Part shown: piece after piece, positions 33,463-44,600 of the stretch | How the letters are laid out: the number at the start of each line of letters is the position of its first letter | How positions within the stretch are numbered: position 1 is the first letter of the stretch | Origin: Siphonodentalium dalli | Lineage: Eukaryota > Mollusca > Scaphopoda > Gadilida > Siphonodentaliidae | DNA: 64,000 nucleotides | Assembly: GCA_032622095.1 (NCBI GenBank) | Contig: CP136069.1 | Location: 203,408,690-203,472,689, forward strand | Direction of reading: 5' to 3' | Notes under the pieces: generated by a model | Databases searched by the model: none | The model's input: only the letters and a program-made list of their open reading frames with translations | Told to the model about the DNA's origin: nothing | Made by a program: the position numbers and the translations under genes

Positions 33463-33985
33463 AACACACGATCTAATATCGATAATATATAGAAAACTAA
33501 GTAATTTGAGTCGAAGATGTATTCTGTAAACATTCAGGTTAATAGGTTATCTAAAAATCTAAGTTAATAATTTGATATAAATTTAATGGGCCATAAATTA
33601 AATTACGAATTTCCGTGTACAAGACGTAATCAAAATAATTCACGGATATCGGATTGGGCCTGGCACACATGATCGTGTAAAACATTATGGTGATACGGGG
33701 CGTAAACTCAAGCCACCCACTGCATTATGACTAGTGACTATACAATGACTTATATGAGTATATGGGACTAGTGTACATATAATATAACATTTATTTGATA
33801 CATTTGCTTGAAAACAGTACTGTTTAAAAATTACTCACAACGGCAATAATTGGTATTTTCGCATTCCGGCTAATCTGCCATCCGTAACAGTACTTCGTAC
33901 TCAACAGACTTTCAAATAATGGAAATCTGGTTACCTTATTCTACGACTCAGAGACTATAGAAACCCCAAAAAACAGTATCCCAAA
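33463..33985 (-). repeat. Inverted partial copy of 25665-26185
   Basis: The reverse complement matches copy 1 from its left flank (GTTTCTATAGTCTCTGAGTC, TAAGGTAACCAGATTTCC) through 25734 and on to TTATCGACATTAGATCGT-like sequence. It is moderately diverged, with indels. It shows that sequence on both sides of 25734 was contiguous before the duplication. Confidence 0.88.
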
Positions 33986-33989
33986 AAAA

Positions 33990-34730
33990 CACCTCTAATA
34001 AACCATGGTGAATATACCGTGGTATTTACATTTACAATGTTGATTGGAACAGGTAAAATGATGTAATTTTACCAGGGTATTACTCCGGTAAAAGTCGTCT
34101 AGTGAATCGTCACCACATTGTACGCACACATGTAGCCCCCCCCCCCCCCCCCGTGTATTTACTCTAGTGAAATGGACCCACCCATGTATTTAAAGTATGT
34201 GGTGGTTCTACTAGAGTAATTATATCAGGTTAATTTATCACGGTAGTGCCGGGGTACGCTTTTAGAAGCCTTAAAATTTGAGTCAAAAGATTGGAGGTAA
34301 TATGAATGACCCATGTGATTACAAAAGGTGTTATACTCTTCTTGGCTTACTGCCTTATTTAAACCAATATTCTTGGCCCATTTTGTTAACTTTTGGGTAT
34401 AACTATTTACCAGGGAACTTTACCATGGTAGTACCAGGGTACTTTACCATGGTTCTAACACGAGCAATATCTCTATTTCACAATAGCATATTACGCAGTT
34501 GATGTGTTTTCTGTCTTTTTTTTAGACGAACATAATATTTTGTCAGTTAAGCATGCAGTGCAAAACAATTATACCCGATGTCATACTCATATTCAAACGT
34601 TAACAGAATGGGACATTATTATTGTTATAACAATTATTACTAAGTAAGCTAAGTCAAGAAGAGTTTAACGCCTTAGGTAAATCACATGTGCCATTATTAA
34701 CCGTAAAACTGTCTCAAATTTGAAGTAGTT
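33990..34730. other. Unassigned, with poly-C and ACCATGGT/ACCAGGGTA motifs
   Basis: A C run of about 16 at 34137-34152 and scattered TTTACCATGG, ACCAGGGTA and ACCGTGGT words suggest an old simple or minisatellite-like region. No gene is recognised. Confidence 0.45.
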
Positions 34731-34731
34731 T

Positions 34732-37700
34732 GGTATATGCCAGGGCATACTTTAGTTCGCACACCGTGGATACAATACCGGTACCCTTGTAAAATGCCAA
34801 AATTAACTGGGTAAACTCATGTACAGGTACGAGGGTTTAGTTTGGTATATGCCAGGGCATACCTGAGTACGTGCACCGTGGATACAGTACCGGTACCCTT
34901 GTAAAATGCCCAAATTAACTGGGTAAACTCATGTACAGGTACGAGGGTTTAGTTTGGTATATGCCAGGGCATACCTGAGTACGTGCACCGTGGATACAGT
35001 ACCGGTACCCTTGTAAAATGCCCAAATTAACTGGGTAAACTCATGTACAGGTACGAGGGTTTAGTTTGGTATATGCCAGGGCATACCTTAGTTCGTACAC
35101 CGTGAATACAGTACCGGTATCCTTGTAAAATGACAAAATTAACTGGGTAAACTCATGTACAGGTGCGAGGGTTTAGTTTAGTATATGCCAGGGCATACTT
35201 TAGTTCGTACACCGTGGATACAGTACCGGTACCCTTGTAAAATGCCAAAATTAACTGGGCAAACTCATGTACAGGTGCGAGGGTTTGGTAAACGCCAGGG
35301 CATACTTTAGTTCGTACACCGTGGATACAGTACCGGTATCCTTGTAAAATGACAAAATTAACTGGGTAAACTCATGTACAGGTGCGAGGGTTTAGTTTAG
35401 TATATGCCAGGGCATACCTTAGTTCGTACACCGTGAATACAGTACCGGTACCCTTGTAAAATGCCAAAATTAACTGGGTAAACTCATGTGCAGGTGCGAG
35501 GGTTTAGTTTAGTATATGCCAGGGCATACTTTAGTTCGTACACCATGGATACAGTACCGGTACCCTTGTAAAATGCCAAAATTAACTGGGTAAACTCATG
35601 TACAGGTGCGAGGGTTTGTTATATGCCAGGGCATACTTTAGTTCGTACACCGTGGATACAGTACCGGTACCCTTGTAAAATGCCAAAATTAACTGGGTAA
35701 ACTCATGTACAGGTGCGAGGGTTTGGTATATGCCATGGCATACTTTAGTTCGTACACCATGGATACAGTACCGGTACCCTTGTAAAATGCCAAAATTAAC
35801 TGGGTAAACTCATGTACAGGTGCGAGGGTTTAGTTTAGTATATGCCAGGGCATACTTTAGTTCGTACACCGTGGATACAGTACCGGTACCCTTGTAAAAT
35901 GCCAAAATTAACTGGGTAAACTCATGTACAGGTGCGAGGGTTTGGTATATGCCAGGGCATACTTTAGTTCGTACACCGTGGATACAGTACCGATACCCTT
36001 GTAAAATGCCAAAATTAACTGGGTAAACTCATGTACAGGTGCGAGGGTTTGGTATATGCCAGGACATACTTGAGTTCGTACACCGTGGATACAGTACCGA
36101 TACCCTTGTAAAATATCAAAATTAACTGGGTAAACTCATGTACAGGTGTGAGGGTTTAGTTTGGTATATGCCAGGGCATACTTTAGTTCATACACCGTGA
36201 ATACAGTACCGATACCCTTGTAAAATGCCAAAATTTACTGGGTAAACTCATGTACAGGTACGAGGGTTTAGTTTAGTATATGCCAGGGCATACTTTAGTT
36301 CGTACACCGTGGATACAGTACCGGTATCCTTGTAAAATGCCAAAATAAACTGGGTAAACTCATGTACAGGTGCGAGGGTTTAGTTTAGTATATGCCAGGG
36401 CATACTTTAGTTCGTACACCGTGGATACAGTACCGGTATACCCTTGTAAAATGCCAAAATTAACTGGGCAAACTCACGTACAGGTGCGAGGGTTTAGTTT
36501 AGTATATGCCAGGGCATACTTTAGTTCGTACACCGTGGATACAGTACCGGTATACCCTTGTAAAATGCCAAAATTAACTGGGTAAACTCACGTACAGGTG
36601 CGAGGGTTTGGTATATGACATGCAGGGCATACTTTAGTACGTACACCATGGATACAGTACCGGTACCCTTGTAAAATGCCAAAATTAACTGGGTAAACTC
36701 ATGTACAGGTACGAGGGTTTAGTTTGGTATATGCCAGGGCATACTTTAGTTCCTACACCGTGGACACAGTATCGATACCCTTGTAAAATATCAAAATTAA
36801 CTGGGCAAACTCGTGTACAGGTGCGAGGGTTTAGTTTGGTATATGCCAGGGCATACTTTAGTTCGTACACCGTGGATACAGTACCGGTACCCTTGTAAAA
36901 TGCCAAAATTAACTGGGTAAACTCATGTACAGGTGCGAGGGTTTAGTTTAGTATATGCCAGGGCATACTTTAGTTCGTACACCGTGGATACAGTACCGGT
37001 ACCCTTGTAAAATGCCAAAATTAACTGGGTAAACTCATGTACAGGTGCGAGGGTTTGGTATATGCCAGGGCATACTTTAGTTCGTACACCGTGGATACAG
37101 TACCGATACCCTTGTAAAATGTCAAAATTAACTGGGTAAACTCATGTACAGGTGCGAGGGTTTGGTATATGCCAGGGCATACTCGAGTTTGTACACCGTG
37201 GATACAGTACCGATACCCTTGTAAAATATCAAAATTAACTGGGTAAACTCATGTACAGGTGTGAGGGTTTAGTCTGGTATATGCCAGGGCATACTTTAGT
37301 TCATACACCGTGAATACAGTACCGATACCCTTGTAAAATGCCAAAATTTACTGGGTAAACTCATGTACAGGTACGAGGGTTTAGTTTAGTATATACCAGG
37401 GCATACTTTAGTTCGTACACCGTGGATACAGTACCGGTATCCTTGTAAAATGCCAAAATAAACTGGGTAAACTCATGTACAGGTGCGAGGGTTTAGTTTA
37501 GTATATGCCAGGGCATACTTTAGTTCGTACACCGTGGATACAGTACCGGTATACCCTTGTAAAATGCCAAAATTAACTGGGCAAACTCATGTACAGGTGC
37601 GAGGGTTTAGTTTAGTATATGCCAGGGCATACTTTAGTTCGTACACCGTGGATACAGTACCGGTATACCCTTGTAAAATGCCAAAATTAACTGGGTAAAC

Positions 37701-38585
37701 TCATGTACAGGTGCGAGGGTTTGGTATATAACATGCAGGGCATACTTTAGTACGTACACCATGGATACAGTACCGGTACCCTTGTAAAATGCCAAAATTA
37801 ACTGGGTAAACTCATGTACAGGTACGAGGGTTTAGTTTGGTATATGCCAGGGCATACTTTAGTTCCTACACCGTGGACACAGTACCGATACCCTTGTAAA
37901 ATATCAAAATTAACTGGGCAAACTCGTGTACAGGTGCGAGGGTTTAGTTTGGTATATGACAGGGCATACTTTAGTTCGTACACCGTGGATACAGTACCGG
38001 TACCCTTGTAAAATGCCAAAATTAACTGGGTAAACTCATGTACAGGTACGAGGGTTTGGTATATGCCAGGGCATACTTTAGTTCATACACCGTGGACACA
38101 GTACCGGTACCCTTGTAAAATATCAAAATTAACTGGGCAAACTCGTGTACAGGTGCGAGGGTTTAGTTTGGTATATGCCAGGGCATACTTTAGTTCGTAC
38201 ACCGTTGATACAGTACCGGTACCCTTGTAAAATGCCAAAATTAACTGAGTAAACTCATGTACAGGTGCGAGAGTTTGGTATATGCCAGGGCATACTTTAG
38301 TTCGTACACCGTGGATACAGTACCGGTACCCTTGTAAAATGACAAAATTAACTGGGTAAACTCATGTACAGGTGCGAGGGTTTAGTTTGGTATATGCCAG
38401 GGCATACTTTAGTTCCTACACCGTGGACACAGTACCGATACCCTTGTAAAATATCAAAATTAACTGGGCAAACTCATGTACAGGTACGAGGGTTTAATTT
38501 GGTATATGCCAGGGCATACTTGAGTACGTCCACCGTGGATACAGTACCGATACCCTTGTAAATGCCCAAATGATCTGGGTGCATT
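34732..38585 (+). repeat. ~103-112-bp minisatellite, about 35 copies, 1,113-bp higher-order period
   Basis: The unit contains GGTATATGCCAGGGCATACT, TTAGTTCGTACACCGTGGAT, ACAGTACCGGTACCCTTGTA and CTGGGTAAACTCATGTACAG. Length varies through presence or absence of TTTAGTTT before GGTATATGCC and a TA insertion in CCGGTATACCC. Blocks from about 36040 to 37150 repeat at 37150-38260 with the same order of variants (offset 1,113), a ten-unit higher-order repeat. Frames of 65-73 codons are shadows. Confidence 0.96.
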
Positions 38586-38769
38586 CACCAGCGTACTTGT
38601 ACCCACGTATTTCATATATCGTGGATGGCCTTTATCCCCCGTGTTTCTTAAAATTTTCGACTCGATGCATGAACTCATTTTTATTATAATTACCATGTTG
38701 TTTGCATCGTTCGTAAGTGTATTTTACACTAATCCATGTTCAAATTCATGCATTTGTTGCATATATTCT

Positions 38770-39138
38770 GTTAAAGTGATGTGAAACAATCCGGTAGGGT
38801 GATCAAATAGAAATGGAGATTAATCTTGCTCAAAGTAGCATTTTGTATATCCAAATTGACAACAAACACCGTCATTCTTATATATTAATTAAATACAGTG
38901 ACTCTCAATGGCGAACCGTTTTCGTTAGCTTTTCGCGGATAGTAGCGTCCGAATCGAGAAGTAAATATTTACAATTGCGCGCAGTTCAGTCGGTGTTTTC
39001 TAAGAAGTGGTAAGGTCGATTTGTTTGCAATTTTCGACGATTTTACTAGAATGCTATATTCCTCCAGTTAGCATAGCGCCTGAATACCAACTTATTAGTT
39101 TCATGCACCCGAATAAGTACATAATATGTCTTTAAGTA
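38770..39138 (-). mobile_element. Foldback arm, single (centre-to-end)
   Basis: From TTAAAGTGATGTGAAACAAT through TTGACAACA.ACACCGTCATTC and CTCTCAATGGCGAA to ACATAATATGTCTTTAA this matches the right arm of 56321-57886. Only one arm is present here; the partner in opposite orientation is at 40745-41110. Confidence 0.85.
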
Positions 39139-39157
39139 TAAAAAGATAGTCCCATAA

Positions 39158-39875
39158 ATGTGACCCGCCATATCAAATCCAGCCGTAAGTCGGGATTTTT
39201 TTACCCTGTGCCAATGCATTCTCTTATATATGCGAGTCGACCATATGTCGCCTCGCATATATAAGAGAATGCATTGCCCAATTTTTTACAATTTTAATAA
39301 TTTTTTCTTGTATTCTTTAACAATTTTATAATTTCACCCATACAGAGCCCCAGACAAACATGAGCAGACGACACTCTTCTATATGCTTCCATATATGTGT
39401 GGGGCTCCCTGCAGGGAAATGGATGTTTTTTATTTTATGTCCTAAAAATTGTCAGAAACATTTATTTTAAAAAAATGATTAAAAAAAATTGTTAGGCCAA
39501 TGCATTCTCTTACATAGATAGATAGATAGATCTTTATTGCACGACCACAAACAAATACATTCGGGTATGGCAATATACATGTACATGTACACATACGGAA
39601 AATAAAGAAAACAGACATATAACATGGTATGGAAATCAATGGGTAATATACAAGCATAAATTGGGAAATATAAAGTTCGCGTCCAGCATTGGCCCGTTAT
39701 TGTCAGATTACTCGCGTCTTATATATGAAGCTGTCTGAATAAAATTACTGAGGGCCCTATTACAAAGTGGATCATCGAAAGAAAAAAGAATTTGTAGTTT
39801 GCATCGTTTTAGGCCTATGGTCGACTCGCATATATAAGAGAATGCATTGGCACAGGGTAAAAAAATCCCGACGTC
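39158..39875. mobile_element. GTGACCCGCC MITE copy, interrupted by a LINE tail
   Basis: It starts GTGACCCGCCATATCAAATC, carries one hairpin (39208-39280), the inverted centre (CCCCAGACAAACATGAGCAG) and a second hairpin split into CCAATGCATTCTCTTA (39497-39512) and CCTATGGTCGACTCGCATAT (39814-). It ends GGGTAAAAAAATCCCGAC. Its centre is inverted relative to 31125-31571 and contains the uninterrupted TATTTTATGTCCTAAAAATT. Confidence 0.85.
39513..39812 (-). mobile_element. 5'-truncated LINE tail, ~300 bp
   Basis: On the minus strand it ends AATAAAGATCTATCTATCTA, a polyadenylation-like signal with a (TATC)n tail common in CR1/L2-like LINEs. It interrupts the hairpin of the surrounding MITE exactly within CTCTTA|..|CCTATGG. 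No ORF is retained. Confidence 0.7.
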
Positions 39876-39879
39876 GTAT

Positions 39880-40370
39880 GCGCTGCATTGCATGATTCAT
39901 GCGGATGTATTAGACCCGCCATCGCTGCGTATCCTCGCGTTGTTGCGTTTTGATTAGATCGCTGTATTCCGGCTGCCTTTGCTGTGTTTTTATTCCATTC
40001 CCGGAAGACTTAACTATTCAGGCAGACGATATGGTTCCATGAATGATTGATGAAGTCCCTTTGCGAGCGTACATATATTTCAATATTAAATTGTGTCTTT
40101 GCACGCGAATCGTAACGTAATAGGCCCATTGCTTTATGTATAATAATGATTTGAACTCAAGATTGTGACTGCATCGCACTGATCCGCTATAAGACAGTTC
40201 TCTTGGGACAGATTCCGTTGCACAGTCCCCAGTCAAGAACAAATTTATTGATATTATCGCGTACCAATCGTTATTAAGGGTACGTTCATACACTGGCAAT
40301 TTTGCACGGAATTTTGTGCAGGCAATTTCTCATAGAAAACCATATTGTGCCAGAATATGAACGACAACGT
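39880..40370. other. Unassigned sequence
   Basis: Nothing recognisable. A 93-codon minus-strand frame at 40299-40018 has no known motif. Confidence 0.4.
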
Positions 40371-40378
40371 GCATTTAA

Positions 40379-40744
40379 CCCTTTACCCAACAGAACGGCC
40401 CTGTGCCAATGCATTCTCTTATATATGCGAGTCGACCATAGGTCGCCTCGCATATATAAGAGAATGCATTGGCTTAACACATTAAAAATTATAAAATTGT
40501 TAAAGAATGTAAGAAAAAAGGCCAATGCATTCTCTTATACATGTATATGCGAGGCGACCTATGGTCGACTCGCATATATAAGAGAATGCATTGGCACAGG
40601 GCATAACTGTAAGCATCACAATGTTGTCATTGAGCCGGTTCCAATGATATCCATATTTGTATGGTTTTATTGAGACAGACCGAAGATATTTTAGGCTGTT
40701 GAAGCTTTATTTGGGCGTTTTTGGCCGTTTTGTTGGGTAAAGGG
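40379..40744. mobile_element. piggyBac-like MITE, 366 bp, TTAA target
   Basis: The inverted ends CCCTTTACCCAACAGAACGG and the complement of CCCTTTACCCAACAAAACGG are flanked by TTAA (40375-40378, 40745-40748), the target duplicated by piggyBac transposons. Inside are two hairpin modules (40400-40475 and 40520-40601). The right TTAA is also the first four bases of a foldback arm, so this MITE used the arm's own terminal TTAA. Confidence 0.85.
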
Positions 40745-41110
40745 TTAAAGACATATCATGTACTTGTTCGGGTGCGTGAAACTGATAAGTTAGTATCAAG
40801 GCGCTATGCCAAGGGATGTACCATTCTACTAACATCGCCGAAAATCTGTAGCAAATCGACCGTGCCACTCCATAGAAAACATCGTCTGAACTACGCTCAA
40901 ATGTAAATATTTACTACTCGATTCGGGACGCATCTATTGGCGATAAACTAACGAAAAGGATTTCACCATCGAGAGTCACTGCATTTAATTAATATATAAG
41001 AATGACAGTGTGTGTTGTCAATTTGGATTTAATATTTGTAAAAATTACTACTTTTAACAAGATTATTCTCCATTCATATCACCCCACCGGAGTGTTTCAT
41101 ATCAATTTAA
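40745..41110 (+). mobile_element. Foldback arm, single (end-to-centre)
   Basis: TTAAAGACATATCATGTACT, CGGGTGCGTGAAACTGATAA, ATCGCCGAAAATCTG, GTAAATATTTACTACTCGAT and GGAGTGTTTCATATCA match the left arm at 56321-56690 in order. About 500 bp of unassigned sequence (41111-41640) separates it from the satellite. Confidence 0.85.
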
Positions 41111-41640
41111 ACTGCACATTTACCAAAGCTAACTATATATACATGAGAAGTAAAATCTCGGTAGTTCCACATGTAACGGTGCTACTAACACATTGCCTTA
41201 AAATACCTGTATAATTGCATTATTGGTAAATATCGATAGCGCCGCTGCTATAGTAGAACTACATACTGTTTACTTCTCATATTGTTAGATGTGGTACTGA
41301 TGTATTTTATGTTCACGTGGCACCACAGGGTTTTCAATGATACATTGACTGCAAACAATTCTGTGCAAACTTGCCAGTGTTTGAACGTATCCTAAAGTTA
41401 CACGTATATAGCTCTTGCAACTTTTTGTTTAAGAAAGCAGTACACGATTTATCTGGTTGTAGGGGGTCTAAAAATAGAAAACAAATATTTGGGGGACATA
41501 ACAGCCTGCGTATACCAGCTACTGAAGTGATGTTCATAACATCAATATAATTATCAAGATGTGTGCGTCTGAATTACATAAAATGTTGTCCTTTTTTTGC
41601 TACGACGTGATCAAAATGTGAAAAAATTGATGCTACAAAA
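41111..41640. other. Unassigned sequence left of the satellite
   Basis: No repeat or gene is recognised; a 67-codon minus-strand frame has no known motif. Confidence 0.4.
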
Positions 41641-41647
41641 GCTGGTT

Positions 41648-44600
41648 GATTCCTGAATACCGGTTAATATGGGTATATGAATCCCGAGTATCAGTTAACA
41701 GAGGGGTATGAATCCTGAATACCGGTTAATATGGGTATATGAATCCCGAGTATCTGTTAACAGATGGGTGTGAATCCTGAATACCGGTTAATATGGGTAT
41801 ATGAATCCCGAGTATCAGTTAACAGAGGGGTATGAATCCTGAATACCGGTTAATATGGATATATGAATCCCGAGTATCAGTTAACAGAGGGGTATGAATC
41901 ATGAATACCAGTTAATATGGATATATGAATCCCGAGTATCTGTTAACAGAGGGGTATGAATCCTGAATACCAGTTAATATGGGTATATGATTCCCGAGTA
42001 TTAGTTAACATAGGGGTATGAATCCTGAATACCGGTTAATATGGGTATATGAATCCCGAGTATCTGTTAACAGAGGGGTATGAATCCTGAATACCCGTTA
42101 ATATATATGAATCCCGAGTATCAGTTAACAGAGGGGCATGAATCCTCAATACCGGTTAATATGGGTATATGAATCCCGAGTATCAGTTAACAGAGGGGTA
42201 TGAATCCTGAATACCGGTTAATATGGGTATATGAATCCCGAGTATCAGTTAACAGAGGGGTATGAATCCTGAATACCGGTTAATATGGGTATATGAATCC
42301 CGAGTACCAGTTAACAGAGGGGTATGAATCTTGAATACCTGTTAATATGGGTATATGAATCCCGAGTATCTGTTAACAGAGGGGTATGAATCTGGAATAC
42401 CTGTTAATATGGGTATATGAATCCCGAGTATCTGTTAACAGAGGGGTATGAATCCTGAATACCGGTTAATATGGGTATATGAATCCCGAGTATCAGTTAA
42501 CAGAGGGGTATGAATCTTGAATACCTGTTAATATGGGTATATGAATCCCGAGTATCTGTTAACAGAGGGGTATGAATCCTGAATACCGGTTAATATGGGT
42601 ATATGAATCCCGAGTATCAGTTAACAGAGGGGTATGAATCCTGTGTACCGGTTAATATGGGTATATGAATCCCGAGTATCTGTTAACAGAGGGGTAGGAA
42701 TCCTGAATACCGGTTAATATGGGTATTTGAATCCCGAGTATCAGTTAACAGAGGGGTATGAATCCTGAATACCGGTTAATATGGGTATATGAATCCCGAG
42801 TATCAGTTAACAGAGGGGTATGAATCCTGAATACCGGTTAATATGGTATATGAATCCCGAGTACCAGTTAACAGAGGGGTATGAATCCTGAATACCGGTT
42901 AATATGGGTATATGAATCCCGAGTATCAGTTAACTGAGGGGTATGAATCCTGAATACCGGTTAATATGGGTATATGAATCCCGATTATCAGTTAACAGAG
43001 GGGTATGAATCCTGAATACCGGTTAATATGGGTATATGAATCCCGAGTATCAGTTAATAGAGGGGCATGAATCCTGAATACCGGTTAATATGGGTATATG
43101 AATCCCGAGTATCAGTTAACAGAGGGGTATGAATCCTGAATACGGTTAATATGGGTATATGATCCCGAGTATCAGTTAACAGAGGGGTATGAATCCTGAA
43201 TACCGGTTAATATGGGTATATGAATCCCGAGTATCAGTTAATAGAGGGGCATGAATCCTGAATACCGGTTAATATGGGTATATGAATCCCGAGTATCAGT
43301 TAACAGAGGGGTATGAATCCTGAATACCCGTTAATATGGGTATATGAATCCCGAGTATCAGTTAACTGAGGGGTAGGAATCCTGAATACAGGTTAATATG
43401 GGTATATGAATCCCGAGTATCAGTTAACAGATGGGTATGAATCCTGAATACCGGTTAATATGGGTATATGAATCCCGAGTATCAGTTAACAGAGGGGTAT
43501 GAATCTGAATACCGGTTAATATGGGTATATGAATCCCGAGTATCAGTTAACAGAGGAGTATGAATCCTGAATACCGGTTAATATGGGTATATGAATCCCG
43601 AGTATCAGTTAACAGAGGGGTATGAATCCTGAATACCGGTTAATATGGGTATATGATCCCGAGTATCAGTTAACAGAGGGGTATGAATCCTGAATACCGG
43701 TTAATATGGGTATATGATCCCGAGTATCAGTTAACAGAGGGGTATGAATCCTGAATACCGGTTAATATGGATATATGAATCCCGAGTATCAGTTAACAGA
43801 GGAGTATGAATCCTGAATACCGGTTAATATGGGTATATTAATCCCGAGTATCTGTTAACAGAGGGGTATGAATCCTGAATACCGGTTAATATGGATATAT
43901 GAATCCCGAGTATCAGTTAACAGAGGAGTATGAATCCTGAATACCGGTTAATGTGGGTATATGATCCCCAGTATCAGTTAACAGAGGGGTATGAATCCTG
44001 AATACCGGTTAATATGGGTATATGATCCCGAGTATCAGTTAACAGAGGGGTATGAATCCTGAATACCGGTTAATATGGGTATATGAATCCCGAGTATCAG
44101 TTAACAGAGGAGTATGAATCCTGAATACCGGTTAATATGGGTATATGAATCCCGAGTATCAGTTAACAGAGGGGTATGAATCCTGAATACCGGTTAATAT
44201 GGGTATATGAATCCCGAGTATCAGTTAACAGAGGAGTATGAATCCTGAATACCGGTTAATATGGGTATATGAATCCCGAGTATCAGTTAACAGAGGGGTA
44301 TGCATCCTGAATACCGGTTAATATGGGTATATGAATCCCGAGTATCAGTTAACAGAGGGGCATGAATCCTCAATACCGGTTAATATGGGTATATGAATCC
44401 CGAGTATCAGTTAACAGAGGGGTATGAATCCTGAATACCGGTTAATATGGGTATATGAATCCCGAGTATCAGTTAACAGAGGAGTATGAATCTTGAATAC
44501 CGGTTAATATGGGTATATGAATCCCGAGTATCTGTTAACAGAGGGGTATGAATCTTGAATACCGGTTAATATGGGTATATGAATCCCGAGTATCAGTTAA

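Noticed and set aside
36370-38561. Frames such as MRGFSLVYARAYFSSYTVDTVP
   Set aside because: Translations of the ~107-bp minisatellite repeated at the 1,113-bp offset; not genes.
34732-38585. CRISPR-like array
   Set aside because: Units are head-to-tail without unique spacers, about 107 bp long, in a eukaryotic context with no cas genes.
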